From NCBI GenBank assembly GCA_001414345.1, contig LLCB01000029.1, positions 186,001 through 250,000 of the forward strand: a stretch of DNA of 64,000 nucleotides. Reading direction: 5' to 3'. This DNA comes from Hymenoscyphus infarciens. Taxonomy: Eukaryota; Ascomycota; Leotiomycetes; Helotiales; Helotiaceae. The notes beneath the pieces are model-generated. The model did no database searches, was not told where the DNA came from, and saw only the letters and a program-made list of their open reading frames with translations. Below, in pieces: positions 22,040 through 34,200 of this stretch; position 1 is the stretch's first letter, and every line of letters starts with the position of its first letter. The translations under genes were made by a program, and so were the position numbers.

Positions 22040-24169
22040 TATTCGGGGCTCTACCTGTGAGGAGGGGTTGTTATCAAGACTGAGAGGCGAAGAAATCGAA
22101 ACTGTACGTGGTGGCAAGTTGTTCTGGTAGTGTACCACTGCATCCCGTTGGCTTTAATGTAGAAATGAAAAAAAGGGTACATGTTTGACCAAGTTCCAAC
22201 GATTTCATATTATTGATGGAGAAAGAGCTTATCAGTGGGTGTTGTTGTGTAGGTATGGCGGGCATGGCTTTAGACCTTCAATCGTACAGACGATTCGAAA
22301 GAATGGCCAAGTAGGTATCTCGACACTCGTACGATAACCCCCGAGCAGGTTACTTCTGATGTAGAAGACTAAAATTCCAATTCTCGTCTAGATCGTTCTT
22401 TCCCTGAAGAGGTCGAAGTTTCCAGTCTAGACCTCGTCGGCAGCACCCCCTCAGGTCGCTCCTTCCCTTCCAACCTCACCAAAAAACCAGACAGCAACTC
22501 TAGCCGCAAGAGCGTAGGTACCTAGGTACTCCGTAACTCACGACTCACTGCACAAGGAAGGAACGACCCCTCCGCTCTCCCTCCCGGCTCTTCCTTTCTC
22601 TTCACCGCCTTCTTCCACGTTCAAACAAGGCATCTCCAACCACCTGCACCTCATGATCCCAGGGAAGGCCCTCACCTCATATATCCCTCTAAGAGTGGCG
22701 CCACCGGGCGAATTCCTTCTCTTGATCTCATCTCTCAACTCGACAAAGGCGCCTTGCCTACCTCGAGGGATGTTCGGGATGGCGCCTTCACCGATCTTGG
22801 TTTTTGACTTGGCGTCACCATGAGAGCACTGATTCTGGCGTTGCAATTGCCCTTGAGGTCGTTCCTTCCTTCAAAGGGTTACCTAGGTAGGTAACTCTAC
22901 CTAGGTACCTCGTCAGGACTGTTCCTACTAGGTCGTTCCTTCTCTCTCTCACCTGGCTACCTCGACCACGACATCGGGGCACGAGAGTAGAATAATGACG
23001 GGAGTCTTTCTTCATGATCTGGTACAATCAATCCTTTTACCGATGGCACCGCCAAAACTAGCTACAAGCACGCAACTCCATGACTTCCTGAAGTAGAGGA
23101 GATCCAATGGATACATTGGATACATTTGATACATTTCACAATTTTCAAGTCGCGAAGGTATCCCAGCTACGGAGTACAAGGAGGTAAAAGTAGATCCCTG
23201 AGAGCGATATCGGACCTGGGTTGTGTCTTGGGAGGCGAAAGGTTTGGCGCTGCAGGAACAACCCCGCTAGAGTTTTGACGGGCCAAGCATATCTGAAGAT
23301 CTAATCTAATCTGATGAGAAATCATGTCCACAATTACTGTACTGTACTGGTACTTGTAAGATTCCAGAGGCGATTTCCCTAAGAAGAAATCGGGAAATCG
23401 GGATGAAATCTCGGAGTTATCTACGGTCGGGGTTTGGTGGACTGATGGAGGGGGAGAGGTGAATAGTAATCCGCTTGATCCGGCAACGAACAGTCGATGA
23501 ACGCTTGATGCGTGATTCCGACGGCGATTTCCAGGTTTGGAAGAGTGCAAGTACTCGCAAGTCGTGCAGTAAGTAGCTAAGTAAGTAGCGCATGACATTT
23601 TCATCGACCCATCGTGCAATGTCATTGGTGATCTGGCACCGGAAAGTTAAGGTACCGACTGACGAGAGTGGTGTGTGTTTCCAGAAGGCGACCACGGGTG
23701 CCACCACGGCACCACGGCGACCAGGCCGTTGACGCTTCAGCGCTCTGTCACTTGCCGTAGTCGCCCATTGAGCCATTTGATTGGTCCCACCAGCTGATTG
23801 TCCCACCCTGAAAAGAAGAAAGTGGAGAAGAGGAAGGAGTGGATCCCAATTTAAAGTTGCAAGCACCCGACGAAGAGCAGATTGAAAAGAAAGTCCGAGA
23901 AAATGGTTGATAATCCCGAGGATTCTTCTTCTGCAAAACATTGGTTGGAATCTGAATCTCCTCCTCAACTCCCCAACTCCTCAACTCCTCAACTCCTCCA
24001 AACACCACCGTCAAACATCGCCATCGACTTGGTTGTCGACGGAAACCCATTCATTTGGAGTTGATCGAGTACGAGACCTGATTCTGCTTGCGACAATCTT
24101 CCTCCCCGCCGCCGCAACAACTTTGCTCTCCTGCTCCCCCCCTTTCTGCGCAACCACACCACCGCCAGT
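22040..24169. other. Spacer upstream of ERG3
   Basis: No supported gene. Around 22500-22950 there are several copies of the palindromic motif ACCTAGGTA, a common ornament of filamentous-fungal spacers. A short CTCAACTCC array lies at about 23970-24000. The last 300 bp probably form the ERG3 promoter and leader. Confidence 0.4.
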
Positions 24170-25292
24170 ATGGATATCGCCCTCGAATTATGCGATACCT
24201 ACTTCTTTGACTACCTCTACTCGGCCACTCTGCCAGCACAATCGGCAGTATACACCTCGTCAAAAGATGGACTGAACAATACTACCTCGTTGCACTCGCG
24301 GCAGCCATCGTCGTGGCAATTTGAACCGGCTACACAATTCATATCCTTCCCACCCGGGGAGGCCGCATATACAAGTCAATGGATGCGGGATAACATATGC
24401 CGCCAATTTATTTCTCTTGTGCTGGTTACCTGGTATGTACTGGCCCGCCATGTCTGCGCTCTCGATACCATGCAACTAACCCATTCGCAACAGGATCGCC
24501 GGAGCCGCAATTTACTTCCTCATAGCCACCCTCTCCTACATCTTCGTTTTCGACAAGACCACCTTCAAACACCCCAAGTTCCTCAAGAACCAAATCCGAC
24601 AGGAAATCAAACAATCATGCAACTCCATGCCCACCATGGCCGTCCTCACCGCTCCTTTCTTCCTCGCCGAAGTCCTGGGCTACTCCAAACTCTACGACTC
24701 CTTCAGCGATGAACCCTTCCGCTTCTACAACTGGCTCCAGTTTCCCTTCTTCATCCTCTTCACCGACTGTTTCGTCTACTTTATCCACCGCGGTCTTCAC
24801 CATCCCTCCATCTACAAGACCCTACACAAAGCACACCACAAATGGATCATGCCCACACCCTACGCCGCAATTGCCTTCCACCCCGTCGACGGCTGGGCAC
24901 AATCCCTCCCATACCACTTCTTCCCCTTCATCTTCCCGCTTCAGAAGTTCGCATATCTAGGTCTTTTCCTCTTCGTTCAAATCTGGACGGTGTTCATCCA
25001 CGATGGAGAATATGTTGCCAATAGTCCTATTCTTAACGGTGCCGCGTGTCATACGATGCACCATCTTTATTTCAACTATAATTACGGACAATACACCACC
25101 CTTTGGGATCGATTGGGGGGTAGTTACCGTAAGCCAAACGAGGAACTGTTCCGAAGAGAGAGTAAGATGGGACAGAAAGAGTGGGAACGACAGGTGGCGG
25201 AGATGGAGAGATTGGTTAAGGATGTGGAGGGTGAGGATGATCGTACGTACGGAACGGACGAGGTGAAATTAAGTACCAAGAAAGCCAACTAG
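24170..25292 (+). CDS. ERG3: Sterol C-5(6) desaturase (ERG3 type)
   Basis: Two exons (24170-24432, 24494-25292; 61-bp intron splitting a Trp codon) encode 353 residues. The fatty-acid-hydroxylase-superfamily histidine clusters are complete: HRGLHH from residue 186, HKAHHK from 199 and HTMHH from 274, which together hold the di-iron centre. Several membrane segments surround them (LVLVTWIAGAAIYFLIATL, FPFFILFTDCFVYFIH, YLGLFLFVQIWTVFIH). The conserved PYAAIAFHPVDGWAQSLPYH fits C-5 desaturases. The enzyme introduces the C5-C6 double bond in episterol during ergosterol synthesis in the endoplasmic reticulum. Length and order match the family. The charged C-terminal tail is ordinary. Confidence 0.93.
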
Positions 25293-26038
25293 ATGCTTGG
25301 TGAGTATTGAGACTTGATTGAAAACTTCCCGGGGTCGATTCTCATCGTTTAAAACCCCTCATTCATGGGGAGAACCTGGGGGAGGTGGGTTCGGGACTTG
25401 GGAAGAAAATAAAAGAACCAAACATGTTTATACTTCTTGGACACAACTTGTACATAGGCAGCAGCACGAGAAAAATGATAGAAGCCGGGGTTTTGGAGAA
25501 AAAGGAACCCCGGGGATAGGGGAATGGGCGGTTAATAATGTATTGTACAAGCTGAAGGCGCTCGCTCCGTTTTATCGGGTGGATGAGGGGGTTTTAGCTA
25601 CCTAATAATTTTCTTCAATCTTATATGAGATGGGTGGGGAATTGGAGTTTGGGGCGTGAGAAAGGAGAAACCTTTTACTCGAAATAAAATAATAATAAAT
25701 TACCTCTCAAATTTCAATGTTTTTTGGTGGGGTGATTGCCTTTGTTTGGGTGTTTGGGTAGAGAGTAGGGTTGTAGAGAGAGAAGGGAAGATATTTGGCA
25801 AGTGATATTATGTGGGAGGAAGAGCAAGCAGCAAGCGAGCGAGAGAAGGGGGAAGTAGGGAGGAAGATTTATTTACGAGAGTTTAAGAGTAGTGAATACC
25901 TAAGAAGTCTACATTAACACATCATTATACCAAGTCAAGTCAAGTGAAGCCTCTCTAGAGACGTTAAGATTTAATTCATAATAATGAGCTTTTTTGGGAT
26001 TACATTATAAATCGCTTTTCTTATTTATAAATTAGAAA

Positions 26039-26098
26039 GATAGACCTAAAGATAGACCTAAAGATAGACCTAAAGATAGACCTAAAGATAGACCTAAA
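26039..26098. repeat. 12-bp tandem array, unit GATAGACCTAAA x5
   Basis: Five perfect consecutive copies of a 12-base unit. Confidence 0.95.
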
Positions 26099-26946
26099 AA
26101 AATAGAGAGAAAAAGAATAATTTCCAAGCTATTTGTAGGGTTAAAAAGTACTTATTTTCTTTCTTTTCAGCTTTCGTTCTCACTCCTAGACCTTCTATTC
26201 TAACTTGCTTATCTTCTATATTGAAAAAAAATAAAAAAAAATATGTTTTATATCTTCACTCTTCCTACTACTAGTATTATATAGTGCCGTGTTTATTAGG
26301 AGAGAGCTCTAGAAAGTGTTTCGCGAGAGACTTATCTCTCTTAGAAACCCACTCGTTATTCTCTTCTATAGAGAGAGATAGAAAAGAAGAATAACGTCAA
26401 GCGGAAAGAGTAAACGTAAGATTCTAGACGCGTAAGAGCGTAAGAGCGTAGTCTCTTCGCGTTGGAGTAGAGTCTCTAGTTTATTTACCTTTTAGAACAA
26501 AAGAAGGCGCGAGAATTCGTCTAGGATACTAGCCTCTTATTAGCCTAACCCCTTAAAAGTGGGGCCCTCTAGAACTTCCCCTTTCTTAGCGCACTCGTGA
26601 TTAGAAGGAAAGAAGGAGTCTTTTGGCGATAATTAAGATATATAAAGACGTAAATAGCTTATCTTTGACATAATTTTGATAATCCTCATCCTCGCGCTTT
26701 TCGGGGACACGGTTGGTTCCTACCTATTCAGCAAGCAGGCTTTAGTCTTTGCCCCTCTTTTCTTTGGTTGAACTACAAGACGATCGGAGCTGAGGACTGT
26801 CTTTAATTGACAACGTGGCCTTTTTTAGTCTTTCTCTTTGGAGGAGTGGAATCTAGATAGTCCGTACATCGTCATCGCGGATTCGCTTCGAAGTTTCCTT
26901 TTAAGTTTTCCCCTGGCGGGGGGGGGGGGCTGGTAGATGATTTTTT

Positions 26947-27022
26947 CACTTTTCACTTTTCACTTTTCAAGAATAAGGACAAGAATAAGGACAAGAATAA
27001 GGACAAGAATAAGGACAAGAAT
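26947..27022. repeat. Adjacent arrays CACTTTT x3 and AAGAATAAGGAC x4
   Basis: Three perfect 7-base units at 26947-26967 abut, one base later, four perfect 12-base units at 26969-27016, plus a partial fifth. Confidence 0.95.
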
Positions 27023-28275
27023 TGGATTTTTTTCGTCTGATGGTCACTTTTGTTTTTGGATAGCTCTTGGAGGAGCGGAATGAGTGGAGTTACCGAGATG
27101 ATCGAAATTATGAATTTGATTCTTAACTCTCTTTTGCGTGTGAGTGAGTTTAAGAAAGGATTAAAACTTGGTGTATCATTCTAGTATCTTTTCCTTGCTA
27201 GTCTCACTTACCATACTCTCCTGAGTATCGGCCCGTTCTATGACTTGAGATCTTGAGGTTTTGGTATGTTTGTATGGTGGTGTATTTTGAGTGAGTGGGT
27301 GTGATAGTAAGTGTGATAGTGAGTGAAAATGTACTAAGCACACCTTATTACTACACGCTATTAACTATTCAGCGACTTCCTAAAGTTGAAAGAATTCGGA
27401 AGTCAAGAAAATGGAGTTGAGACTTTCTTGTATTATTTGGCGTTGTAGGCTTGAGAGAGAATTGGGGTGGGGTTGGTCTGTGTATATTTGTGTTTGTGTT
27501 CTAATTTAGGTTCTCAGAAGCGTGCTTGTAGTCCCTGTATGGTCGCACATGAAAGGTGCAAGCCGGAAGAGTAAGAGGGATAATAGTCGATTGTCGAGTT
27601 GGAGGGACCTGGGATCCTTCCTAGTTTTGCTGATTGAACTGTCTCGAGTTGCTTGAATCAATCAAGTAAGTTTCTTGAAGGGATTTTCGCTTCTGGATTT
27701 TTCTTGGAGCGGCTAGATTATCGGATATACTTTCGTTCCTGTACAATATCTCAGTAGTCTTCAGAGTATGTAAGAATAGCAGATGATTAGCTAAAGTTCT
27801 CTGCTGGTGAGATGGAGTACGTAAGTTTGGTCATCGCAAATATATATCTCTAATATCTCCAATATCTCAAAATTACCCGAACAATCAAATCCTTTAAAAG
27901 GACTTTCCCACAACTGTCTTTTCTTTTATATATTATCTGTTATATCAAACCATCTCAAATCTTCTTTCTTTCGATACTCGTTAACATGTCATTGTAAATA
28001 ACTTTTCTGGTTTTGAAAATCTCCTTTATTTATTAAATTATCTATTAGTAAGAATCTCAAATAGTGTTTCAAGCAGTCACAACTAATACCATCAATTCCA
28101 CACCAAAACAAGAATCAACCAGAATGACATCATGTAAAAAAGGAAGGAACCCGTTCAGAAGTAACCTAATACTGGAATATAGTTGGCGAGTGGTACGTGT
28201 AGGTCCACCATTCAAGATTGCAAGATATATGTACTTTTTAAAAGTCCACACTTCAAAAAACCACCTGAACCTGAG

Positions 28276-28299
28276 CTAAAACTAAAACTAAAACTAAAA
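28276..28299. repeat. 6-bp tandem array, unit CTAAAA x4
   Basis: Four perfect copies. The unit is not the fungal telomere hexamer (TTAGGG/CCCTAA), so this is a plain microsatellite. Confidence 0.9.
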
Positions 28300-29341
28300 C
28301 TAAGAAACAGCCTAGTCTTCGTAGTCTTTCATTTCATTCCTTGAAAAAAAAAGGGTCTACTCTCCATCCTAATAACCATCAAACCCATGGAAAAGAATCA
28401 ACCCTTGTAACAAATGGACAAGCGCATTTCGAAAAAACGTTTACGCATTCTTCTTCTCGAGTTTGGTTTGCTTTTTCTCGATTGACATCCTCAAGGTATG
28501 TATGCCTTTGAGTATAACTAAGAGGAGGGGATTCCAGAAATAATATCCGGCTTGGTTCTAGTCCAACAGGTAAGTCTGGCGGAACCCGAGCGGCGGAAAA
28601 GGCGTGGGAAATGATGGTCTTTCAGAAACCAGATTCATAAGACTGACTATGCTTTTTAGAAGACTAGGTAATAGTCTCCTGCGTATGGTTTTAGGGGTTG
28701 TCTCGCAGAGACTGTTTGAAAAATGTCGGCCCTGGATAACCAGCCTTGCAAGACATCATTGGAAGAGTTTGAAGAAGAGTAATAGTAAGTCTCAAAATAT
28801 ATAACAAATATAAAATAGGTATATATATTTAACCAAAAAATCCCTCCCCTCACCCCCAAATTACCTCACCAAAAACTAAATACAATATCGAACGTAACAA
28901 CTAAAAGCTAAATCAGAACAATGCATGAGCGTAATAAGGTATAATATGTAAAGCGAAAGAGATCTTCCCCCTTTAAGATACAGAACAACCCAAAAAAATA
29001 AATGGTCAATCTAAACACCAAAGTCGTTTCATTAATCAAAACCTCCCAGCCAAAAAATATTCCAAAATCGGTATCATCAATAGTTTCCCCCAAAAATAAT
29101 AGCCCAAGTACGCCATCAAAATGCTCTTTTCCTCCATTGAGGTAGGTGGGGTGGAGAGAGGATACCCAACTCCTCCCAAAAAAAACAACGTAAAATAAGG
29201 GCGCCGTGTAAATCATGTAATAAATCTTGTTTCCTTTTCCAAATCTCGAATCTCAAATCTCAAAAATAAAATCCTTCGTCCGAAAACAAAGTCGTGGGAG
29301 TGTCGAAAGAGTAAATAGTAGCAAATTTTGTCGAATGTTGC

Positions 29342-31242
29342 TCATAGGAAGCCTCCCTCACTTCCGAAAACACCAACACTCCCTCTCCATCCACATCTCT
29401 TGTCGCGGGAATCTCTGTCTCCACTCGTGCTCATTGGTCCCATGACAGGGCTTCGTAACCCCCGATCTTCACCCTCGAATCCGTATTCGCTGCTCGTTCT
29501 TCGACTGCCGTCTCTCCCAGAAGAGGAACTCGCATTGGTTTGAACCAATAACAAGCTACTAGTCGAGGAAAGTCGCTTGGCAAATTCTTGAAAACTAAGT
29601 CTCTTGACACTTGTGCTGCTTCGTCTCTTCTCCTTGCCACGGTCCTCAGCTGAAGCTGCGCTCAATTTCCCATTGTTCGCGTTGTTTTCTTTCAAGGTTG
29701 GGATGGTGGCAGTAGACATGGATCTAGAAGGAAGTGCCATCGAACTGGGCCGACTAGTTTTGTTTCTTGTCGACGTCGTTCCGGCGCGAGGTCGAAGACC
29801 ACTACTCGTAGATGCTGACGGGCCACCATGGAAGGCTGACATGGCCTGTGAATTCAAAAAGGGAATTGGAGGACTCCGAGGAGGCGGGGATAATGGCCGT
29901 GATGTTGGAGATTGGGGTGGTCGTCGTCCCGAAATATAATCCAGTGCTCGCTGAGCGGGAGTGGGAATATTAAAGTTCCCACCTTCGTCACCGGAATCGG
30001 CCATATCAGATTCTTCATCGAGATCCCATCCTTGCTTATTTCGTGAAGCTGCTTCATTCTCAATCTCCTTTTTCTTTTTTCGCTCATCAACCTCTCTCAT
30101 TAATGCCTCGAAGCGAGCTATACTGCTTATCTTTTCCTCCTCTTTGTCAGTCGCCTTGTCACTTCCTGGTATACATCTCATTTGGAACGCCCTGTCCAAA
30201 ATCGTTTCTCTTGGTCCTGGTGGTGTAGATGCCATAGGGCTGGTAGGGTGCACGGCCGAGGCAATACTGTTACTGCCTCTGGTGTGGGACGAAAGCGCCG
30301 ATGATCGGCCTTGTGCTGACGTCCAACCCTCGACGAATTGGTTTTCATATGTAGAAGCCGGTGACGGGAGGTCTGAGGGAAGGGTGGTTGGGTAATTCTG
30401 GTGCGAGGTAAATCCTAGAGGGGGGTGAAGTGAACTTGATTGGGAAGATAAGTCTGATCGTCGGGATCGAAGACTGGGAGATGGTGAAACTATATTTGAG
30501 GGCCTATCCCTGGCATGTGGGTAGCTGTTCATAGTTTGACTTGATATCCGCTGTTGCATATCCGGTCTAGACGTATTTCTCGATTCTCGTGAGAATGGGT
30601 TTGTAAAATTGTTGAACGATGGGCTTGCCGGTGCCAGGGGGCTATCTTCCGGGCTTTCGGGTGTCAATTTCGACTTTATAGAAACCTGCCAATCGTAGAT
30701 ATTATATCGTTCCTCTGGTACTGTTCGAAACAAAAGGACATTTGCCCAAGGGTCCTTCGATGTGAGGCCAGCGGTTCGACTCGATCTTCGCTTTCGTTGC
30801 TTCTCGGATAAAGAATCGGGCTTCAATTCTAGCATCAACGTCGGGAGGGAAGGGCTCTGTTTCCGATGCTGTAGAGTTCTAATCTCGGACGACTTGAAGA
30901 CGGATACTGGATGCTGCGCGATAAATTCCCAATCGCCCTGAAATCATCAGTAAATTCCTGTTTGCAATGCTCCATGCCACAAACCTTTGCCTTGTATATT
31001 GAAATGTACAACTTCGGCTCTTGTCCACTGATATCCTGTGGAGTACTATCCACCAAATTAGGCTTCGAGGGGGTAGACTTGAGTCCTTTGCGGGTTGACC
31101 TCGAGCTCTCGGAAAGAATGTCTGTTTGCGTTTTCAAATGGGCACCGGTTCCGAGGACGACGTATCGTGACTATCACAAACTGTTAGTTTTTACATCTGC
31201 CATTCCTTGCAACTTACTGACCTTCCACTGCGCCCGACCCAT
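29342..31242 (-). CDS. PH-like domain protein with long Ser/Pro-rich tail
   Basis: Three exons on the minus strand (31222-31242, 30985-31170, 29342-30937; introns of 51 and 47 bp, both phase 0) encode 600 residues. The tiny first exon gives MGRAQWK. Splicing then yields SRYVVLGTGAHLK, later LYISIYKAKGDWEFIAQHPV, then VFKSSEIRTLQ and WANVLLFRTVPEERYNIYDW. This beta-strand-rich pattern with a terminal helix resembles a pleckstrin-homology fold (about residues 1-165). The rest is low-complexity Ser/Pro/Arg-rich, with one charged segment (FEALMREVDERKKKKEIENE) likely to be coiled coil. Such proteins often bind membranes or scaffolds, but no specific role is claimed. The 5' exon is short, and its GTCAGT donor is the weakest point. 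Confidence 0.75.
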
Positions 31243-34200
31243 GATGGTCCCTCTCTCCGGAGGCACCGACATCAACCCTTCCATCAATATCATGCTGCCG
31301 GTTCTGTTTACTCCTCAATTGCTGTGCTGCTGTCGAGCTTCTGAAATGCAGAGAGCAGAAAGCAGAATGCGGAATGCAGAACAGGTCGGTCAAAGAATGG
31401 CCAGGTGCTATAACATCGTTTGTTCGACTCCTTAACTGGCGGATGTCCTACGATGTTGTCCTACGCAGAACTCAATGACAGTCCAGGAAGCTGATCGTTT
31501 GCTTTGCAAGCTAAGAGTGCCAGGCGGATAGCAACCGGTCTAGGAATGCAGACTAACCACGCCACGGCTGATTGGTTTGTCTTCCTTATGCTTTCTGATG
31601 CTCGCTGGTGTTGCTGCAGTAGCGGTCCCTTGGTATGACCCTTTTACTGGGAATAACGAAGGGAGGTGGAGTCGTGGTTGTGCGGCGTCGGCGAATCAGT
31701 GTTTGCTGTCGGGTCTCTCCTCAAGGTCTGAATCTGCGGTGCTATGTGTTATGGAAGGTTCTCCGGTCCAACTGGCACCGTACAAGTACTGACTAGGAGT
31801 CACCTAGTCTAAAGATGGCACTCGTGTGCTACCACGTTCTCAGAGACAGCGGTCCAGCGGTTCGGCCAACAAGAAGACAAGAAGGCACTCTCTGAACGTG
31901 TGCATATGCGAGCGTATTATGCGTCTTTGAAGCCCTGGCTGGGGGGGGCGGATTGGAAGACTGGCAAAGGGAGGCGGTCGCTGTCGTTCTCTCGCTGGGT
32001 GAACCTTAGTGGGCGGCACTCTGTCTGAAGCACTGAACCAGGGACCGGACTGGACGCCTGCAAATGCACGTTGAAGGCAGCGGGCGTGGTGGTGTTTGGT
32101 GTTGATGCGGAGCCTGGACTGGAATCTCAACAATGGAAGACAGGAGACGAAGAGGACGGACGGGTGGTTGATCCGCAGGCTATCCCGGTACAAGTCCTCG
32201 CAATGTTTTACCCAGTCAAGGGCTCTCTCTCTCTCCTCAGACTCTCAGTACAGTACATATGTAAGTACAGTACAGTACTAGTCCCCTTCTCAGGGGCGAC
32301 ACCGCCGCCAGGTTTCGCTGTGGGGAGCGTAGCGTCTCCTCTCTAGCGTCTCCTCTCGGGACGATGCCCGAATTTTTGCCAACTTGCCCCTATCACTACT
32401 ACACCAGAATCAGATCAACATGGTTAGATTTCGAAATTTCTTTTTCTCCTCCTGTCAACTCAAATCTAGGTTTCTCCCTTCGTTTCACTCTTATGGAAGG
32501 GCTTTGGAAGAAGCCTTAACTTCTTAAGTCCGTCGAGTGGTCCTACGGGATAGGGAAAAGAAAACATTCCAGAAAGTCTATCTCGCTTCCTTGCCCCTGA
32601 TCCAGCGAATAACCCCGCATGAGACGGAGATACTACTCTCCCTGGGATTGTCTGTCATGTGCAAGAGTGGTTTGGCTGTGAAATGTCTGTGCAGTCTATC
32701 TACAAACAATCAAGAGAGGAGGCGTGTACTCGAGTACGGTACTGGACACATGTTGAACTATTCTCAACTCGGTTTGCTACTCCGTACTTACTGTATCCCC
32801 CTACTTATTCCCCTCATCTAAATTGATTGTCGTCGACAAAAGCTAGCCTACTCATGCCCTGCATTAGTGCTTTCTCTGCAGATGCCTTTATTTCCAGCCT
32901 GTTTTCCATCACATGTACATATGAAGACGCGAAGCCATCAGCGGCAGATCTGCAATTCTGTGTCTATTATGGAGTACTTCTTGCGAACAAATGCTCCTAG
33001 CCTCTAGAAGTTTTCCATAAAACCTCGAAATATTGACTTGCCGCATATTTACACTTCATTCGCGTTCACAACCATATCGTAGAAAACACAGCATTGTCGT
33101 GCTACGTTACTGTACGTGTACGCCATCTATCAGGCCTGCCGGTCCCAAGAATATTTCGTCTACTTTACCTGGGATGCTGGACCTCATCTTCCATTTCCCC
33201 TTGCGTTATCTTCCAATGCCATGATTCTTTCTATTTCCCGGATTCTACTCCGGACCCTAGTCTATCTTCTCTTCCCAGCATCGTAAGCATAAGTAGATCT
33301 CGACTTGCCGAAATGGGTCTTTAGAAAAATGATCAGCAAGAATTGTCAAACAGACTTGATATTTTTCTTTCACGCCTCTTTATATACATTCCCGCTACCG
33401 AGATATCGATATCGCACTGCAGGAGTGACAAGACACACAAGATATCTCATCAACGCTAGCATCGCTCCCGACGGCCCGCACCACAGCATCGTTCCCTTCT
33501 GACCGGGCGAGAGAAAGATTGGAGAAAGGGGCGAGGCTCCGCCCTTATGAGAGGATCCAACGCGATGATCGTGATATGATTGATCATGGGCCAGGTTAGC
33601 CCTAACTTGGGAATCTCATGACCATCCAAAGTTTGGGGGGTTTTTTTAACTTAATTAAAGAACATCTTACTTCACCATCCTCCGCTCCGAACCGATAACT
33701 AAAGCGGAGGATTTATTGGACAAGCACATCTGCAAACCCTTGTCTGCATTGCACCTGTGCATAACAACAACTTGCTTTTTTTCACTCTGCATCTGCATGC
33801 CGAGTCAAATCCACAACCTCCACACCCACGATTCTCCGACTCCACCACCACCAACAACTCCACTTTCGAAAAGAAGTTGCGTTGCAACTTGGTGGCTTCC
33901 ATGTACGAAATCCCGTGATTCTTCACCTCTGATTGGTCTCACCCCAATGGTACACCAGTGCCACTCCATTTACCCGCTGGTGATATATCGTCTCCCAACC
34001 TGAAGCGGAATCACCATCGCGGGTTACAACTCAACTCGTGGTCACCAATCCACGTCACCATTGATAACATTCGAGAGATATTACTAGGTTTTTACCAGAC
34101 CGACCATTGACAGCATTGCATTGTGGCGTGTCGTATTTTCATACAGTTTCTCTCATTGGCTTGCCCCGAGCGCTGTCAACCAGTTGTTATGTTCCTGTCC

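Larger units (their letters stand above)
25293..29341. other. AT-rich, microsatellite-laden 4-kb spacer
   Basis: This lies between the 3' ends of convergent ERG3 and the PH-like gene. No frame is convincing. It is rich in A/T runs, has a G-run near 26920, and contains several separate simple arrays listed individually. The density of taa/tta triplets would fit old repeat-induced point mutation, but no parental transposon is recognisable. Confidence 0.45.

Noticed and set aside
22880..22910. ACCTAGGTA palindromes considered as an operator or attachment site
   Set aside because: The same short palindrome is scattered through the spacer and is common in filamentous fungal DNA. Nothing ties it to a gene.
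23167..24050. Overlapping minus-strand frames upstream of ERG3
   Set aside because: No conserved pattern. They overlap the likely ERG3 promoter, and their length is expected by chance in this GC-richer stretch.
28276..28299. CTAAAA repeats considered as interstitial telomere sequence
   Set aside because: The unit is not TTAGGG/CCCTAA, so it is a simple microsatellite.
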